DNA from: Streptococcus suis
GTDB taxonomy: Bacteria; Bacillota; Bacilli; Lactobacillales; Streptococcaceae
Direction of reading: 5' to 3'
Assembly: GCA_022354845.1 (NCBI GenBank)
Contig: CP031970.1
Location: 1,240,001 to 1,304,000, forward strand
Length of the DNA stretch: 64,000 nucleotides
In this document: positions 10,466 through 18,563 of the stretch, in pieces
Layout of the letters: each line of letters starts with the position of its first letter
Numbering within the stretch: the first letter of the stretch is position 1
Position numbers and translations under genes: made by a program
Notes under the pieces: generated by a model
Databases searched by the model: none
Told to the model about the DNA's origin: nothing
Seen by the model: the letters and a program-made list of their open reading frames with translations, nothing else

Positions 10466-12625
10466 ATGAGTTTAAAAGAGCTAGGCGATGTGTCCTACTT
10501 CCGTTTAAATAACGAAATCAACCGTCCTGTCAATGGGCAAATCCCACTCCACAAGGACCAAGAAGCGGTTAAGGCCTTCTTTAAAGAAAACGTCCTCCCA
10601 AATACCAAGCAATTTGATAATATTTTAGATAAGATTGCTTATCTATTAGAAGAAAATTACCTTGAAAAAGAGTTTTTGGACCAATACAGTCCAGAATTTA
10701 TCATCAAGATTGATCAATTCCTGAAAGACCAAAATTTCCGCTTCAAGTCTTTCATGGCTGCCTACAAGTTCTACAATCAGTATGCCCTCAAAACAAACGA
10801 TGGCGCCTATTACTTGGAAAGCATGGAAGATCGCGTTCTCTTCAACGCCTTGTATTTTGCTGAGGGCAACGAAGAATTGGCATTAAACCTAGCCAATGAA
10901 ATGATTCACCTTCGTTACCAGCCAGCAACACCTTCTTTCCTAAACGCAGCTCGTGCTCGCCGTGGTGAGTTAGTATCTTGTTTCTTGATTCAAGTCACTG
11001 ACGATATGAACTCGATCGGACGTTCGATTAACTCTGCTCTACAATTGTCCCGTATCGGTGGAGGTGTCGGTATCTCTCTTAGTAACTTGCGTGAGGCTGG
11101 TGCTCCAATCAAGGGCTATGAGGGGGCGGCTTCTGGGGTTGTTCCTGTTATGAAACTCTTCGAAGACAGCTTCTCCTATTCTAACCAGCTTGGACAACGC
11201 CAAGGGGCTGGTGTCGTTTATCTTGATGTTTTCCACCCAGATATTATTTCCTTCCTTTCGACTAAGAAAGAAAATGCCGATGAGAAAGTTCGCGTGAAGA
11301 CCTTATCACTCGGTATCACCGTTCCTGATAAATTCTACGAATTGGCACGTAAAAACGAAGACATGTACCTCTTCAGCCCATACTCAGTTGAGTTGGAATA
11401 CGGTGTCCCTTACAGCTACCTAGATATTACTGAAAAATACGATGAATTGGTGGCGAACCCTCGCATTCGTAAGACAAAAATCAAGGCACGTGACTTGGAA
11501 ACAGAAATTTCCAAACTCCAGCAAGAGTCTGGCTATCCATATGTTATCAACATCGATACAGCTAACCGTAGCAACCCTGTTGACGGCAAGATTATCATGT
11601 CCAACCTTTGTTCGGAAATCCTTCAGGTCCAAACACCAAGTATTCTAAACGATTCTCAAGAATACTTGACCATGGGTACTGACGTTTCATGTAACCTTGG
11701 TTCAACTAATATCGTTAACTTAATGAAGTCACCTGATTTTGGACGTTCTGTTCGTACAATGACACGCGCTTTGACTTATGTCACAGATCATTCACACATC
11801 TCTGCTGTACCATCTATTGAAGCAGGAAACAGTCAAGCGCATTCAATCGGTCTTGGAGCTATGGGACTTCATTCTTACTTGGCTCAGAACTTGATTGATT
11901 ACGGTTCAAAAACTGCCGTAGAATTTACCAACATCTACTTCATGCTCCTTAACTATTGGACTTTGGTAGAATCAAATAATATCGCTCGGGAACGAAAAGA
12001 AACCTTCCATAACTTTGAAAAATCAAAATACGCAGACGGTACTTATTTCGATAAATATGTGACTGGAGACTACCAGCCACAATCTGACCGTGTCAAAGAA
12101 CTATTTGAAGGAATTTTCATTCCAAGCGGGCAAGACTGGGCTGAACTACGTGACAATGTAAAAGCTGATGGTCTGTATCATCAAAACCGCCTAGCTGTTG
12201 CACCAAATGGATCTATTTCCTATATCAATGACGTCTCTGCTTCTATTCACCCAATCACACAACGGATTGAAGAACGTCAAGAAAAGAAAATCGGTAAAAT
12301 CTACTATCCAGCAGCTGGCTTGTCAACAGAAACCATTCCATTCTACAAGTCTGCCTACGATATGGATATGCGTAAGGTCATTGATGTCTACGCTGCTGCA
12401 ACAGAGCACGTCGACCAAGGTTTATCCCTCACTCTTTTCCTACGCAGTGAACTACCTAAAGCTCTTTATGAATGGAAGAAAGAGAACAAGCAAACCACAC
12501 GTGACCTCTCTATCCTTCGTAACTACGCCTTCAACAAAGGTATCAAGTCTATCTACTACATCCGTACCTTTACCGATGACGGAGAAGAAGTCGGCGCAAA
12601 CCAATGTGAAAGTTGTGTAATTTAA
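10466..12625 (+). CDS. nrdE: Class Ib ribonucleoside-diphosphate reductase alpha subunit
   Basis: NrdE binds ribonucleoside diphosphates and carries out the radical reduction to deoxyribonucleotides, with NrdF as radical source and NrdH as reductant. The 719-residue protein lacks the N-terminal ATP cone, as expected for class Ib. Redox cysteines appear in ELVSCFL, NLCSEIL and the C-terminal NQCESCVI shuttle pair. VSCNLGSTNI is also typical. Its stop codon lies inside the first copy of a 25-base direct repeat that fills the downstream gap. No nrdI gene is in the window. Confidence 0.97.
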   Translation: MSLKELGDVSYFRLNNEINRPVNGQIPLHKDQEAVKAFFKENVLPNTKQFDNILDKIAYLLEENYLEKEFLDQYSPEFIIKIDQFLKDQNFRFKSFMAAYKFYNQYALKTNDGAYYLESMEDRVLFNALYFAEGNEELALNLANEMIHLRYQPATPSFLNAARARRGELVSCFLIQVTDDMNSIGRSINSALQLSRIGGGVGISLSNLREAGAPIKGYEGAASGVVPVMKLFEDSFSYSNQLGQRQGAGVVYLDVFHPDIISFLSTKKENADEKVRVKTLSLGITVPDKFYELARKNEDMYLFSPYSVELEYGVPYSYLDITEKYDELVANPRIRKTKIKARDLETEISKLQQESGYPYVINIDTANRSNPVDGKIIMSNLCSEILQVQTPSILNDSQEYLTMGTDVSCNLGSTNIVNLMKSPDFGRSVRTMTRALTYVTDHSHISAVPSIEAGNSQAHSIGLGAMGLHSYLAQNLIDYGSKTAVEFTNIYFMLLNYWTLVESNNIARERKETFHNFEKSKYADGTYFDKYVTGDYQPQSDRVKELFEGIFIPSGQDWAELRDNVKADGLYHQNRLAVAPNGSISYINDVSASIHPITQRIEERQEKKIGKIYYPAAGLSTETIPFYKSAYDMDMRKVIDVYAAATEHVDQGLSLTLFLRSELPKALYEWKKENKQTTRDLSILRNYAFNKGIKSIYYIRTFTDDGEEVGANQCESCVI

Positions 12626-12647
12626 GATGTGAGGGCGTCAAAAGGAC
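12623..12647 (+). repeat. 25-base direct repeat, copy 1 (contains the nrdE stop codon)
   Basis: TAAGATGTGAGGGCGTCAAA plus AGGAC is identical to bases 12861-12885, 238 bases downstream. The TAA at its left end is the nrdE stop. Confidence 0.9.
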
Positions 12648-12660
12648 ACAGCAAAAATAG

Positions 12661-12707
12661 GAAATACCACAGAGATAGCTTGCATCTCAAAGGGATTTCT
12701 CTTTTTT
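12661..12707 (+). terminator. Probable terminator after nrdE
   Basis: Nested arms GAAAT...ATTTC and GAGAT...ATCTC form a bulged stem followed by TCTTTTTT. It would end the nrdH-nrdE transcript before nrdF. Confidence 0.6.
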
Positions 12708-12748
12708 GCCAAGTCCTTAGCCCGAACTCGTTTTTGACGTAGCAAGAT

Positions 12749-12812
12749 TAGCTGTTGGCAAACCAACTAGCTAATCTACGCTAACCGCCATGAGCGGATT
12801 AGCTAGCTGCCT
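12749..12812 (+). repeat. 64-base structured repeat, copy 1
   Basis: About 91% identical (6 differences of 64) to 13032-13095. It holds the inverted pair CTAGCTAATC / GATTAGCTAG around a short CCGC/GCGG stem. The second copy keeps the outer stem with one arm changed. Together with the 25-base repeats it makes two related blocks between nrdE and nrdF. Confidence 0.85.
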
Positions 12813-12860
12813 CACTAACTCCGAAACTGAAGAAATATCGTCTTCAGTTTCTACGTGTCG

Positions 12861-12885
12861 TAAGATGTGAGGGCGTCAAAAGGAC
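12861..12885 (+). repeat. 25-base direct repeat, copy 2
   Basis: Exact copy of 12623-12647. It is followed by a perfect hairpin GGTACTGAC/GTCAGTACC (12938-12946 with 12953-12961) that copy 1 lacks. Confidence 0.9.
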
Positions 12886-13031
12886 TTGATTTCAAGACAC
12901 TAACATTCATTGATCCTAAAGCATCTAAAGAATGAACGGTACTGACTATATGGTCAGTACCTAAGTGGCTTACTACCTCGAAAAGTCCTTAAGTTCGAAC
13001 GACTTTTCTCAGGTCGTAACTTTCACGAGTC

Positions 13032-13095
13032 TAGCTGTCGGCAAGCCAACTACCTAATCTACGCTAACAGCTATAAGCGGATTAGCTAGCTGCCT
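13032..13095 (+). repeat. 64-base structured repeat, copy 2
   Basis: Partner of 12749-12812. The offset between these copies is 283 bases against 238 for the 25-base repeats, so block 2 carries about 45 extra bases. Confidence 0.85.
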
Positions 13096-13142
13096 TACGA
13101 CACTGTCGTTCATGATGTGAAGCAACTATTGAGCGCTCGATT

Positions 13143-13168
13143 AAAAATCCCTTATGGGGGATTTTTTT
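13143..13168 (+). terminator. Terminator just upstream of nrdF
   Basis: AAAAATCCC and GGGATTTTT arms followed by a T-run. It isolates nrdF from upstream transcription. Confidence 0.75.
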
Positions 13169-13187
13169 ACAGGCTACTATCTACTTG

Positions 13188-13196
13188 TGATATACT
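13188..13196 (+). promoter_or_regulatory. nrdF promoter (extended -10)
   Basis: TGATATACT, an extended -10, lies 33 bases before the start of nrdF. The -35 is weak (TTACAG at 18 bases). ACTAT...CTTGTG just before it looks like a degenerate NrdR half-site pair. Confidence 0.55.
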
Positions 13197-13228
13197 ATTA
13201 GAAATACAAGAAAAAGAAAGAGAACATG

Positions 13229-14188
13229 ATGGAAACCTACTACAAAGCCATAAACTGGAACGCCATTGAGGACGTAATCGACAAGTCTACATGGGAGAAA
13301 TTGACTGAGCAATTCTGGCTCGATACGCGGATTCCCTTGTCAAATGACTTGGATGATTGGCGTAAACTCACAGTGGAAGAAAAAGACTTGGTTGGTAAAG
13401 TCTTCGGTGGATTGACCCTCTTAGACACCCTTCAATCTGAAACAGGTGTTCAAGCTCTCCGCAACGATATTCGCACACCGCACGAGGAAGCAGTCTACAA
13501 CAACATCCAATTCATGGAGTCTGTTCATGCGAAATCCTACTCTTCTATCTTCTCAACCTTGAATACCAAATCTGAGATTGAGGAAATTTTTGAATGGACA
13601 GATAGCAACGAATTCTTACAACGCAAGGCAAAAATCATTAACGAAATTTATGAAAATGGTACGGCGCTTGAAAAGAAAGTTGCCAGCGTATTTCTAGAAA
13701 CTTTCCTATTCTACTCTGGTTTCTTTACACCGCTCTACTATCTTGGTAACAACAAACTGGCCAACGTTGCAGAAATTATCAAACTAATCATTCGTGATGA
13801 ATCTGTTCATGGAACTTATATTGGTTACAAATTCCAACTTGGTTTCAATGAATTGTCTGACAAAGAACAAGACAAAGTCCGCGACTGGATGTATGACCTT
13901 CTTTACCAACTTTATGAAAATGAAGAGGGCTATACACGTTCGCTCTATGATGCAGTTGGGTGGACTGAGGAAGTCTTAACCTTCCTTCGTTATAATGCCA
14001 ATAAAGCCCTTATGAATTTGGGACAAGATCCACTCTTCCCTGATTCAGCAGATGATGTAAACCCAATCATCATGAACGGTATCTCAACCGGTACATCTAA
14101 CCACGACTTCTTCTCACAAGTCGGTAATGGCTACTTGCTCGGCGAAGTGGAAGCCATGACAGATGATGATTATCTATATGGGTTATAA
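13229..14188 (+). CDS. nrdF: Class Ib ribonucleoside-diphosphate reductase beta subunit
   Basis: NrdF houses the dimetal-tyrosyl radical that starts catalysis in NrdE. The 319-residue protein has the metal-ligand and radical-tyrosine segment ESVHAKSYSSIF near residue 100, and the second ligand motif RDESVHGTYIG. Start: tandem ATGs at 13226 and 13229; the second gives the usual METYY N-terminus and better spacing from AAAGAGAA. It is 600 bases from nrdE, with terminators and its own promoter between, instead of being packed into one nrdHEF operon. Confidence 0.96.
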   Translation: METYYKAINWNAIEDVIDKSTWEKLTEQFWLDTRIPLSNDLDDWRKLTVEEKDLVGKVFGGLTLLDTLQSETGVQALRNDIRTPHEEAVYNNIQFMESVHAKSYSSIFSTLNTKSEIEEIFEWTDSNEFLQRKAKIINEIYENGTALEKKVASVFLETFLFYSGFFTPLYYLGNNKLANVAEIIKLIIRDESVHGTYIGYKFQLGFNELSDKEQDKVRDWMYDLLYQLYENEEGYTRSLYDAVGWTEEVLTFLRYNANKALMNLGQDPLFPDSADDVNPIIMNGISTGTSNHDFFSQVGNGYLLGEVEAMTDDDYLYGL

Positions 14189-14200
14189 AAAGATCCATAA

Positions 14201-14229
14201 AAAAAGCAGTTCATCTGAGCTGCTTATTT
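14201..14229. terminator. Bidirectional terminator between nrdF and CPBP gene
   Basis: Stem AAGCAGTTC/GAGCTGCTT on loop ATCT (14204-14225), flanked by A-run on the left and T-run on the right. Confidence 0.85.
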
Positions 14230-14230
14230 T

Positions 14231-14905
14231 TTATACCAAAAATAATATCATCAAATAGGAAATTCCATTATTTAACATATGTAGCGCCATTGGATAACGA
14301 ATATCTCGTCTAATTAGATAAAGCCAACCAAGATTAAGACCCATAGTGAAATAAATCAAAAACTGTGGAATGGTTGCCGGAACATGCACCAAACTAAACA
14401 AACATCCTGTTACAATCAGATACAAGCTCACAGTTTTCATATCAGCCATTTTGGGGAAGAAATAGGTTGCCAACAAACCTCTAAAAATCAACTCCTCTAA
14501 TAATGGTGCAAAGACTACGACTGCTAAAAACGCAACCAAAGGGTAGGCAGATACAAATTGGATGACCAAAGTTTGATTCTGACTTTCAGATACTGGCACT
14601 AAAAATTGGACGATGAAGAATACAATATAAAGTAAAATTGGCCAATAAATCTTATGAAACCATGATGAAGATACACTATAGTCAATGGTCTGCCGAGAAA
14701 ACACGAATTTCCATAATACAATTGTAAATGCAATTCCGAGTACGATACCAATAATCGCACAAACCCAAATCATATTCTCAATCAATTGAGCTGGAAATTC
14801 TGGAATTGCTTGTAATGTCGGTCCTATCATCAAAAATCCAGTAATAATTTGATAAGCAACAAAAAATAAAAACAATAATGCAGTGTGTTTGATAAATTTT
14901 AACAT
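14231..14905 (-). CDS. CPBP family intramembrane metalloprotease
   Basis: A 224-residue polytopic membrane protein with the CPBP (Abi/Rce1-like) motifs in order: EELIFRG (about residue 142), FSLVHVP (about 180) and HMLNNGISY near the C-terminus, giving the Glu-Glu, His and His/Asn residues of the intramembrane glutamate protease fold. About six hydrophobic segments are visible. In lactic acid bacteria such proteins often give self-immunity to bacteriocins or act in membrane-protein processing; the substrate here is unknown. It shares its orientation and a paralogue with the neighbouring 15260-15949 gene, with a small anchored protein between them. Confidence 0.88.
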   Translation of the reverse strand: MLKFIKHTALLFLFFVAYQIITGFLMIGPTLQAIPEFPAQLIENMIWVCAIIGIVLGIAFTIVLWKFVFSRQTIDYSVSSSWFHKIYWPILLYIVFFIVQFLVPVSESQNQTLVIQFVSAYPLVAFLAVVVFAPLLEELIFRGLLATYFFPKMADMKTVSLYLIVTGCLFSLVHVPATIPQFLIYFTMGLNLGWLYLIRRDIRYPMALHMLNNGISYLMILFLV

Positions 14906-14933
14906 GACACCTTTTCCCTTCTTTTTTTCTTAG

Positions 14934-15251
14934 CTAGAATGTCAAATCGACTATATTATCTACTCGAACCAACTTGGTTTCAATCTTTCCTTCCGCAAAT
15001 TCACGAGAAATTTTAACCCATTCCTCGTCAACTGCTAAAATAGTGTATTCATACATAGTTAGAAACTCTTCATCAAAGCGGATTTTGGCTTTTCTTCCGA
15101 CCAATTCTTTCAATAAAACAGACATCTGATTTTCTCCTTTGGTATTTTTCTGCAACTTTTTTACCCTAACATGCAACTGCTTCACTTTTTTTCTATCTGA
15201 CAGGTAGCTTAATAATAAATAAACAAAGGCTATCCACAAAAATACTTCCAT
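14934..15251 (-). CDS. Small N-terminally anchored protein of unknown function, two possible starts
   Basis: I do not recognise this 105-residue protein. Residues 1-16 form one hydrophobic segment, then a basic stretch rich in Lys/Arg (about 17-42), then a soluble C-terminal domain that looks like a small beta-barrel. GGAGGAAAG precedes the ATG at 15251. A second excellent site, AAAGGAGAAAATCAG, precedes an in-frame ATG at 15125, which would give only the 63-residue soluble domain. Both products may be made. It lies 8 bases after the upstream CPBP gene and 28 bases before the next one. Confidence 0.7.
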   Translation of the reverse strand: MEVFLWIAFVYLLLSYLSDRKKVKQLHVRVKKLQKNTKGENQMSVLLKELVGRKAKIRFDEEFLTMYEYTILAVDEEWVKISREFAEGKIETKLVRVDNIVDLTF

Positions 15252-15259
15252 CTTTCCTC

Positions 15260-15949
15260 CTAAATCAAGCCAATACTTTGCATTAGCAACATAAACAAAA
15301 ATCCGATAAAATTGTTGAGACTATGTAGAATGAGTGCATTGGTATACTTGCCAGAAATTTGATAGGCGAGCCCTAGTACTAGGCCCATACCACTATAAAT
15401 AAACCAAGACCCGATATTAGTCGGTACATGAATAAGACCAAATAGATAACTTGATAGCAACAGACCAACAATAGAATCTTTACCAAAGACTTTCCCCATA
15501 ACAATTCCTCTGAAAAACAGTTCCTCCAAAACAGGAGCAAATAATACTGTAAAGATAAATAAAAGTAAGGTCGGCAAACCTGAATGATTGAGGACTTCCT
15601 GATTGGCAGTCGTTTGACCATAACCCTCTTCTAGCATCATCAATTGCCAGCCAATCATTTTCAGACCAAACATAACGATAAAAGCAAGTACTACAAAACC
15701 AATATTCGCAACTATCCCCCACTTCTGCTCACCCTTCCATAGGCCTAATTTGCCAGTTAAGATTAGACCAAGAACAACAGCAACCAGCAAGAAAGATGCG
15801 GCAATCAGTAAATTATCCCCATCAAAATTTGGTAAGGCGTACATCGCCATCTGACTCAAAACATTTAATGCAACGACAGCAAGTCCCACTAAGAGAAACT
15901 TCCAATTTTCAACCACATTCCAGTATCTCACATTTCCAAGTCTATTCAT
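15260..15949 (-). CDS. CPBP family intramembrane metalloprotease
   Basis: A 229-residue membrane protein, paralogue of 14231-14905. It has EELFFRGIV, FGLIHVPTN and HSLNNFIGF, the three CPBP motifs. The N-terminus KFLLVGLAVVALNVL starts the first of about six to seven membrane segments. It begins the three-gene group CPBP - small protein - CPBP, all minus strand and closely spaced, so co-expression is likely. Function is unknown; a role in immunity to a membrane-acting peptide or in prenyl/peptide processing is only family-level knowledge. Confidence 0.88.
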   Translation of the reverse strand: MNRLGNVRYWNVVENWKFLLVGLAVVALNVLSQMAMYALPNFDGDNLLIAASFLLVAVVLGLILTGKLGLWKGEQKWGIVANIGFVVLAFIVMFGLKMIGWQLMMLEEGYGQTTANQEVLNHSGLPTLLLFIFTVLFAPVLEELFFRGIVMGKVFGKDSIVGLLLSSYLFGLIHVPTNIGSWFIYSGMGLVLGLAYQISGKYTNALILHSLNNFIGFLFMLLMQSIGLI

Positions 15950-16350
15950 AGCAATCTCCTTAATATAAACAATTATTTTTCGTTTGTTGAAAGATAAAGT
16001 CTTTTAGTTTACTTTTAGTACAAGGCAACTAGCCACAGGCATAACTTCAGTTAGGCAAGGCGAGTTCAAACAATCCAGTGTAGTGTTTGAAGTTGGAAAT
16101 AAGGAAACGGAGTTTCCACTTACGTCGAAGTAATAAAAGAGAAACTAAATGACAATAGCAGAGCTGGCAAGCCCAAAACCATTGGCAATAGGAAATTCAG
16201 GTTTGACAAATCACTCTGCCCAGTAGCTAGCCATTCTCCGAAAATATTGCCTAAGTTGAAAAAACAAAATTGATAGGAAACAGATATTTACTCACTTAAA
16301 AAGTTTCCCGAGTCATTTATTCTTTTCACATCAACGGATTTGATGTTTAA
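15950..16350. other. Gene-free structured intergenic region
   Basis: No credible gene was seen. The stretch holds several short inverted pairs, for example TTCAAACA/TGTTTGAA and GGAAAC/GTTTCC, in the style of the other hairpin-rich intergenic repeats of this window (near 12.7, 20.0 and 23.8 kb), but no obvious long identity with them. Confidence 0.5.
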
Positions 16351-17109
16351 TTATTTAAAGTAACGACGGATCATGCGAACTTGCATGACATTGATGTAAA
16401 TATGTAAAAATGCAACAACTAGAAAGGCCATAATTTGTCGCTCCTGCAATAGCACGCTAACTACAAATAGGAATAGATACAAACCTGGTAACACAATTTG
16501 ATTCAGAGTAAAAACGATTTGAAAACTCATTTCGTAGTTAGCTTGTTTTTCTCCCTCATCCATAGCCTCCATAAATTCCTTCACCTCTTTTACCGTAGCA
16601 AAAGCAGAAAGCTTATAGTCACGAATTTTCTGAGTTAGTTTCACAATAAAAACCTGAGAGATGAGAAGAATAACATAGAAAACTACGTCAAGAATGGACC
16701 CGTACATAACTGCACTCTCTTCTAAGAAAGTGACCCCGAATCCTAAAACCAAATTTAACAATGTCAATGATGCAGCAACATTGAATGTAATGGTCGCGTA
16801 CTCTAGGTTACGATACATTTTCTTATATAGTTTATCAACACGTTCTTCATCCTCATCTGAAATGGAATGATAAAGTTTATAATTTTGATTAGCTTTAACA
16901 CCAAAATATACGGTTCCAACGAAAATTACAAATGTAATAATCCTCAAAAAAATTAGAAAATTATCTAAATTGAGATAAGAAGGTAGGCTGAATTTAAAGA
17001 TTAATACTCCAAAGAAACCGATAAAGCCACCCAAAATTGCTGAAATCAGCATATACGCTGAATATCTCATCCATCTTTTTTTCGTTGAAAGTTGTTTTCC
17101 TTGTTTCAT
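16351..17109 (-). CDS. DUF3169 family membrane protein
   Basis: A 252-residue protein with about six hydrophobic segments: pairs at the N-terminus, in the middle, and at the C-terminus with a basic end (RMIRRYFK). Between them lies a charged stretch with SDEDEERVDKLYKK. The pattern and the partner match DUF3169 proteins, which are almost always encoded directly behind a small XRE regulator. Its start overlaps the regulator's stop by four bases, so the two are translationally coupled. Role unknown; sensing or modulation of the regulator is an inference from the pairing. Confidence 0.75.
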   Translation of the reverse strand: MKQGKQLSTKKRWMRYSAYMLISAILGGFIGFFGVLIFKFSLPSYLNLDNFLIFLRIITFVIFVGTVYFGVKANQNYKLYHSISDEDEERVDKLYKKMYRNLEYATITFNVAASLTLLNLVLGFGVTFLEESAVMYGSILDVVFYVILLISQVFIVKLTQKIRDYKLSAFATVKEVKEFMEAMDEGEKQANYEMSFQIVFTLNQIVLPGLYLFLFVVSVLLQERQIMAFLVVAFLHIYINVMQVRMIRRYFK

Positions 17110-17321
17110 TTTGCTACCTCCACTAATTGAAAGACATTCTCCACATTTTCATTAAAAATCTGTGCTATACGCATGGCAATGACCACCGAGGGCGTGTATT
17201 CGCCCCGCTCAATCAAGCTAATGGTCTGCCGTGATACTTCTGCTAACTTTGCTAGCTCTGTCTGATTGAGACCATCTCTGGCTCGCAATTCCTTGAGCCG
17301 ATTTTTCAAGACATATTCCAT
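17106..17321 (-). CDS. XRE-family helix-turn-helix regulator
   Basis: A 71-residue DNA-binding protein consisting of a single HTH: the segment LNQTELAKLAEVSRQTISLI is the two-helix recognition motif. It resembles the small YvaO/Cro-like regulators that accompany DUF3169 membrane proteins. Likely to regulate its own operon and perhaps the neighbouring small membrane genes. The palindrome at 18890-18915 is a candidate operator, though nothing in the sequence ties it to this protein. Confidence 0.9.
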   Translation of the reverse strand: MEYVLKNRLKELRARDGLNQTELAKLAEVSRQTISLIERGEYTPSVVIAMRIAQIFNENVENVFQLVEVAK

Positions 17322-17333
17322 GATATTTCCTTT

Positions 17334-17900
17334 CTAGGCTTGATAGATAATCAAGCCTGTTTCTGTGTCTTCGACAGCTATATTTCCCTTGGCAAACTTA
17401 ACCAATAAAAGATAGGTATAGTAGAAATCGCCTGCACAAGAGGCAGCGTGCATGGTTGCTAACATGAAGTAAAGAGTGGTATTCATCATCCCAAAACCTG
17501 CTACCATAGTCAAAACCAAACTAATCACAACAAAGGGAGCCAGGCTGATTACTAGCATTTGCATTCGATTGTAGAGTGAGCCTGGACTGGTCGCATAGGC
17601 CATGACCGATTTCCATTTAAACCCAAATTTAACAGGATTTTCAGGACAAAAAACTTTGAAGAAGATTCCGTGGATAGCCTCATGCACAGCTATTAAAAGA
17701 AAATACAGTAGCAAACCTAACCATAATTGAAGTAAGTCTATTTCAAGATTTTGTGCACCGTCAACGAGCAACAAAGACCCTATCTTTCCAAATATGTACG
17801 CAAATAGAAAGATGAGTGCCACAGCAAGAATATTCAATCCCCAAACAAACTTCTTATTTTCCATGATATTGACTTCAAATAATTTCTTTTTAGCTTCCAT
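17334..17900 (-). CDS. DUF3267 family putative zincin peptidase, membrane-bound
   Basis: A 188-residue membrane protein with a zinc-protease type HEAIHG motif (about residue 77) in a hydrophobic helix, and the following FFKVFCP...FGFKWKSVMAY segment typical of DUF3267. At least four membrane segments are seen. The start at 17900 follows AGGGAGAAG; an inner ATG at the MENKKF segment is possible. It lies 12 bases before the XRE regulator gene and probably shares its transcript. A protease activity is predicted from the motif only. Confidence 0.75.
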   Translation of the reverse strand: MEAKKKLFEVNIMENKKFVWGLNILAVALIFLFAYIFGKIGSLLLVDGAQNLEIDLLQLWLGLLLYFLLIAVHEAIHGIFFKVFCPENPVKFGFKWKSVMAYATSPGSLYNRMQMLVISLAPFVVISLVLTMVAGFGMMNTTLYFMLATMHAASCAGDFYYTYLLLVKFAKGNIAVEDTETGLIIYQA

Positions 17901-17939
17901 TTTTCTTCTCCCTTTCTTTGCAAATAGCTAAGTTTAACT

Positions 17940-18105
17940 TCAACAAAAACACGTCATTATCAAAAGAAGCACCATAGCCATTTCATAGCCGAATATGAGC
18001 TTCCGAATGAAAGAATAGAGTATAGCGAATAAGAAAGGCAAACTGGATTCACCTTGTAAAACTTGTACCTGTGACAAGAGTTTTTTTCTTATTATTGATA
18101 TTCAT
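17940..18105 (-). pseudogene. Frameshifted small membrane protein gene (tentative)
   Basis: GGAAGGTAGAT precedes an ATG at 18105. The frame runs MNINNKKKTLVTGTSFTR and stops at 18049. One base later a second frame continues without a start, encoding about 38 residues that are strongly hydrophobic (PFLFAILYSFIRKLIFGYE...) to a stop at 17940. A single-base indel at the junction would join them into a 55-60 residue membrane protein like its neighbours. Alternatively the 18-residue peptide is real and the rest chance. Confidence 0.4.
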
Positions 18106-18126
18106 ATCTACCTTCCCAGACATTAT

Positions 18127-18342
18127 CTAGTTGTTTTGGAATTTTTTCTCTAAACCAAAACCTACCTTTATAAAAAACGGAATAATAAGGAATCCAACAG
18201 CGATAGAAAGGTATAGTTGGAAGCCAACTTGATAAGATGGCTCCTTCATCAACCAATAGAAATCATTCAGGAGGAAGATAAACAATCCAATTGCTAATAA
18301 ACCAAAATAGATACCCTTACAAAATTCTTTCCATTTCTCCAT
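18127..18342 (-). CDS. Small two-segment membrane protein
   Basis: Unrecognised 71-residue protein with two hydrophobic segments (about residues 10-30 and 41-63) and a basic C-terminus. It is the last intact member of three consecutive tiny membrane proteins read in the same direction with gaps of 1 and 13 bases, downstream of the promoter at 18871-18899. No function can be read from sequence. Confidence 0.7.
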   Translation of the reverse strand: MEKWKEFCKGIYFGLLAIGLFIFLLNDFYWLMKEPSYQVGFQLYLSIAVGFLIIPFFIKVGFGLEKKFQNN

Positions 18343-18343
18343 A

Positions 18344-18550
18344 TTACTGTTCTCCTGCTACATTTCTATTTCTTTTGCTCTTTTTTTCAATAATATCAGT
18401 TGTCATTACAATTAGACAAATGGCAAGGGTCACTTGAGTATGATCCAATTGTTGCCACTTCATAATATCTGATAGTATGACAAAAACTAGATAAGCAATT
18501 GCTGCTATTTGTAGAAATCTTGCGATGTAAAGACTATTTAACTTTTTCAT
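18344..18550 (-). CDS. Small membrane protein
   Basis: Unrecognised 68-residue protein. The start at 18550 follows AGAGGAT; a longer frame to 18607 would overlap the upstream gene and has no ribosome site. Hydrophobic stretches around residues 8-25 and 36-50 suggest two membrane helices, with a basic tail KKSKRNRN. The stop is one base before the next gene. Confidence 0.68.
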   Translation of the reverse strand: MKKLNSLYIARFLQIAAIAYLVFVILSDIMKWQQLDHTQVTLAICLIVMTTDIIEKKSKRNRNVAGEQ

Positions 18551-18563
18551 GATTGTATCCTCT

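Noticed and set aside
12198..12620. 140-codon plus-strand frame inside nrdE
   Set aside because: Out-of-frame shadow of the well-conserved C-terminal half of nrdE.
12623..13100. CRISPR-like array from the repeats between nrdE and nrdF
   Set aside because: Only two copies of each repeat, unequal spacing, and strong internal pairing; no regular spacers and no cas genes.
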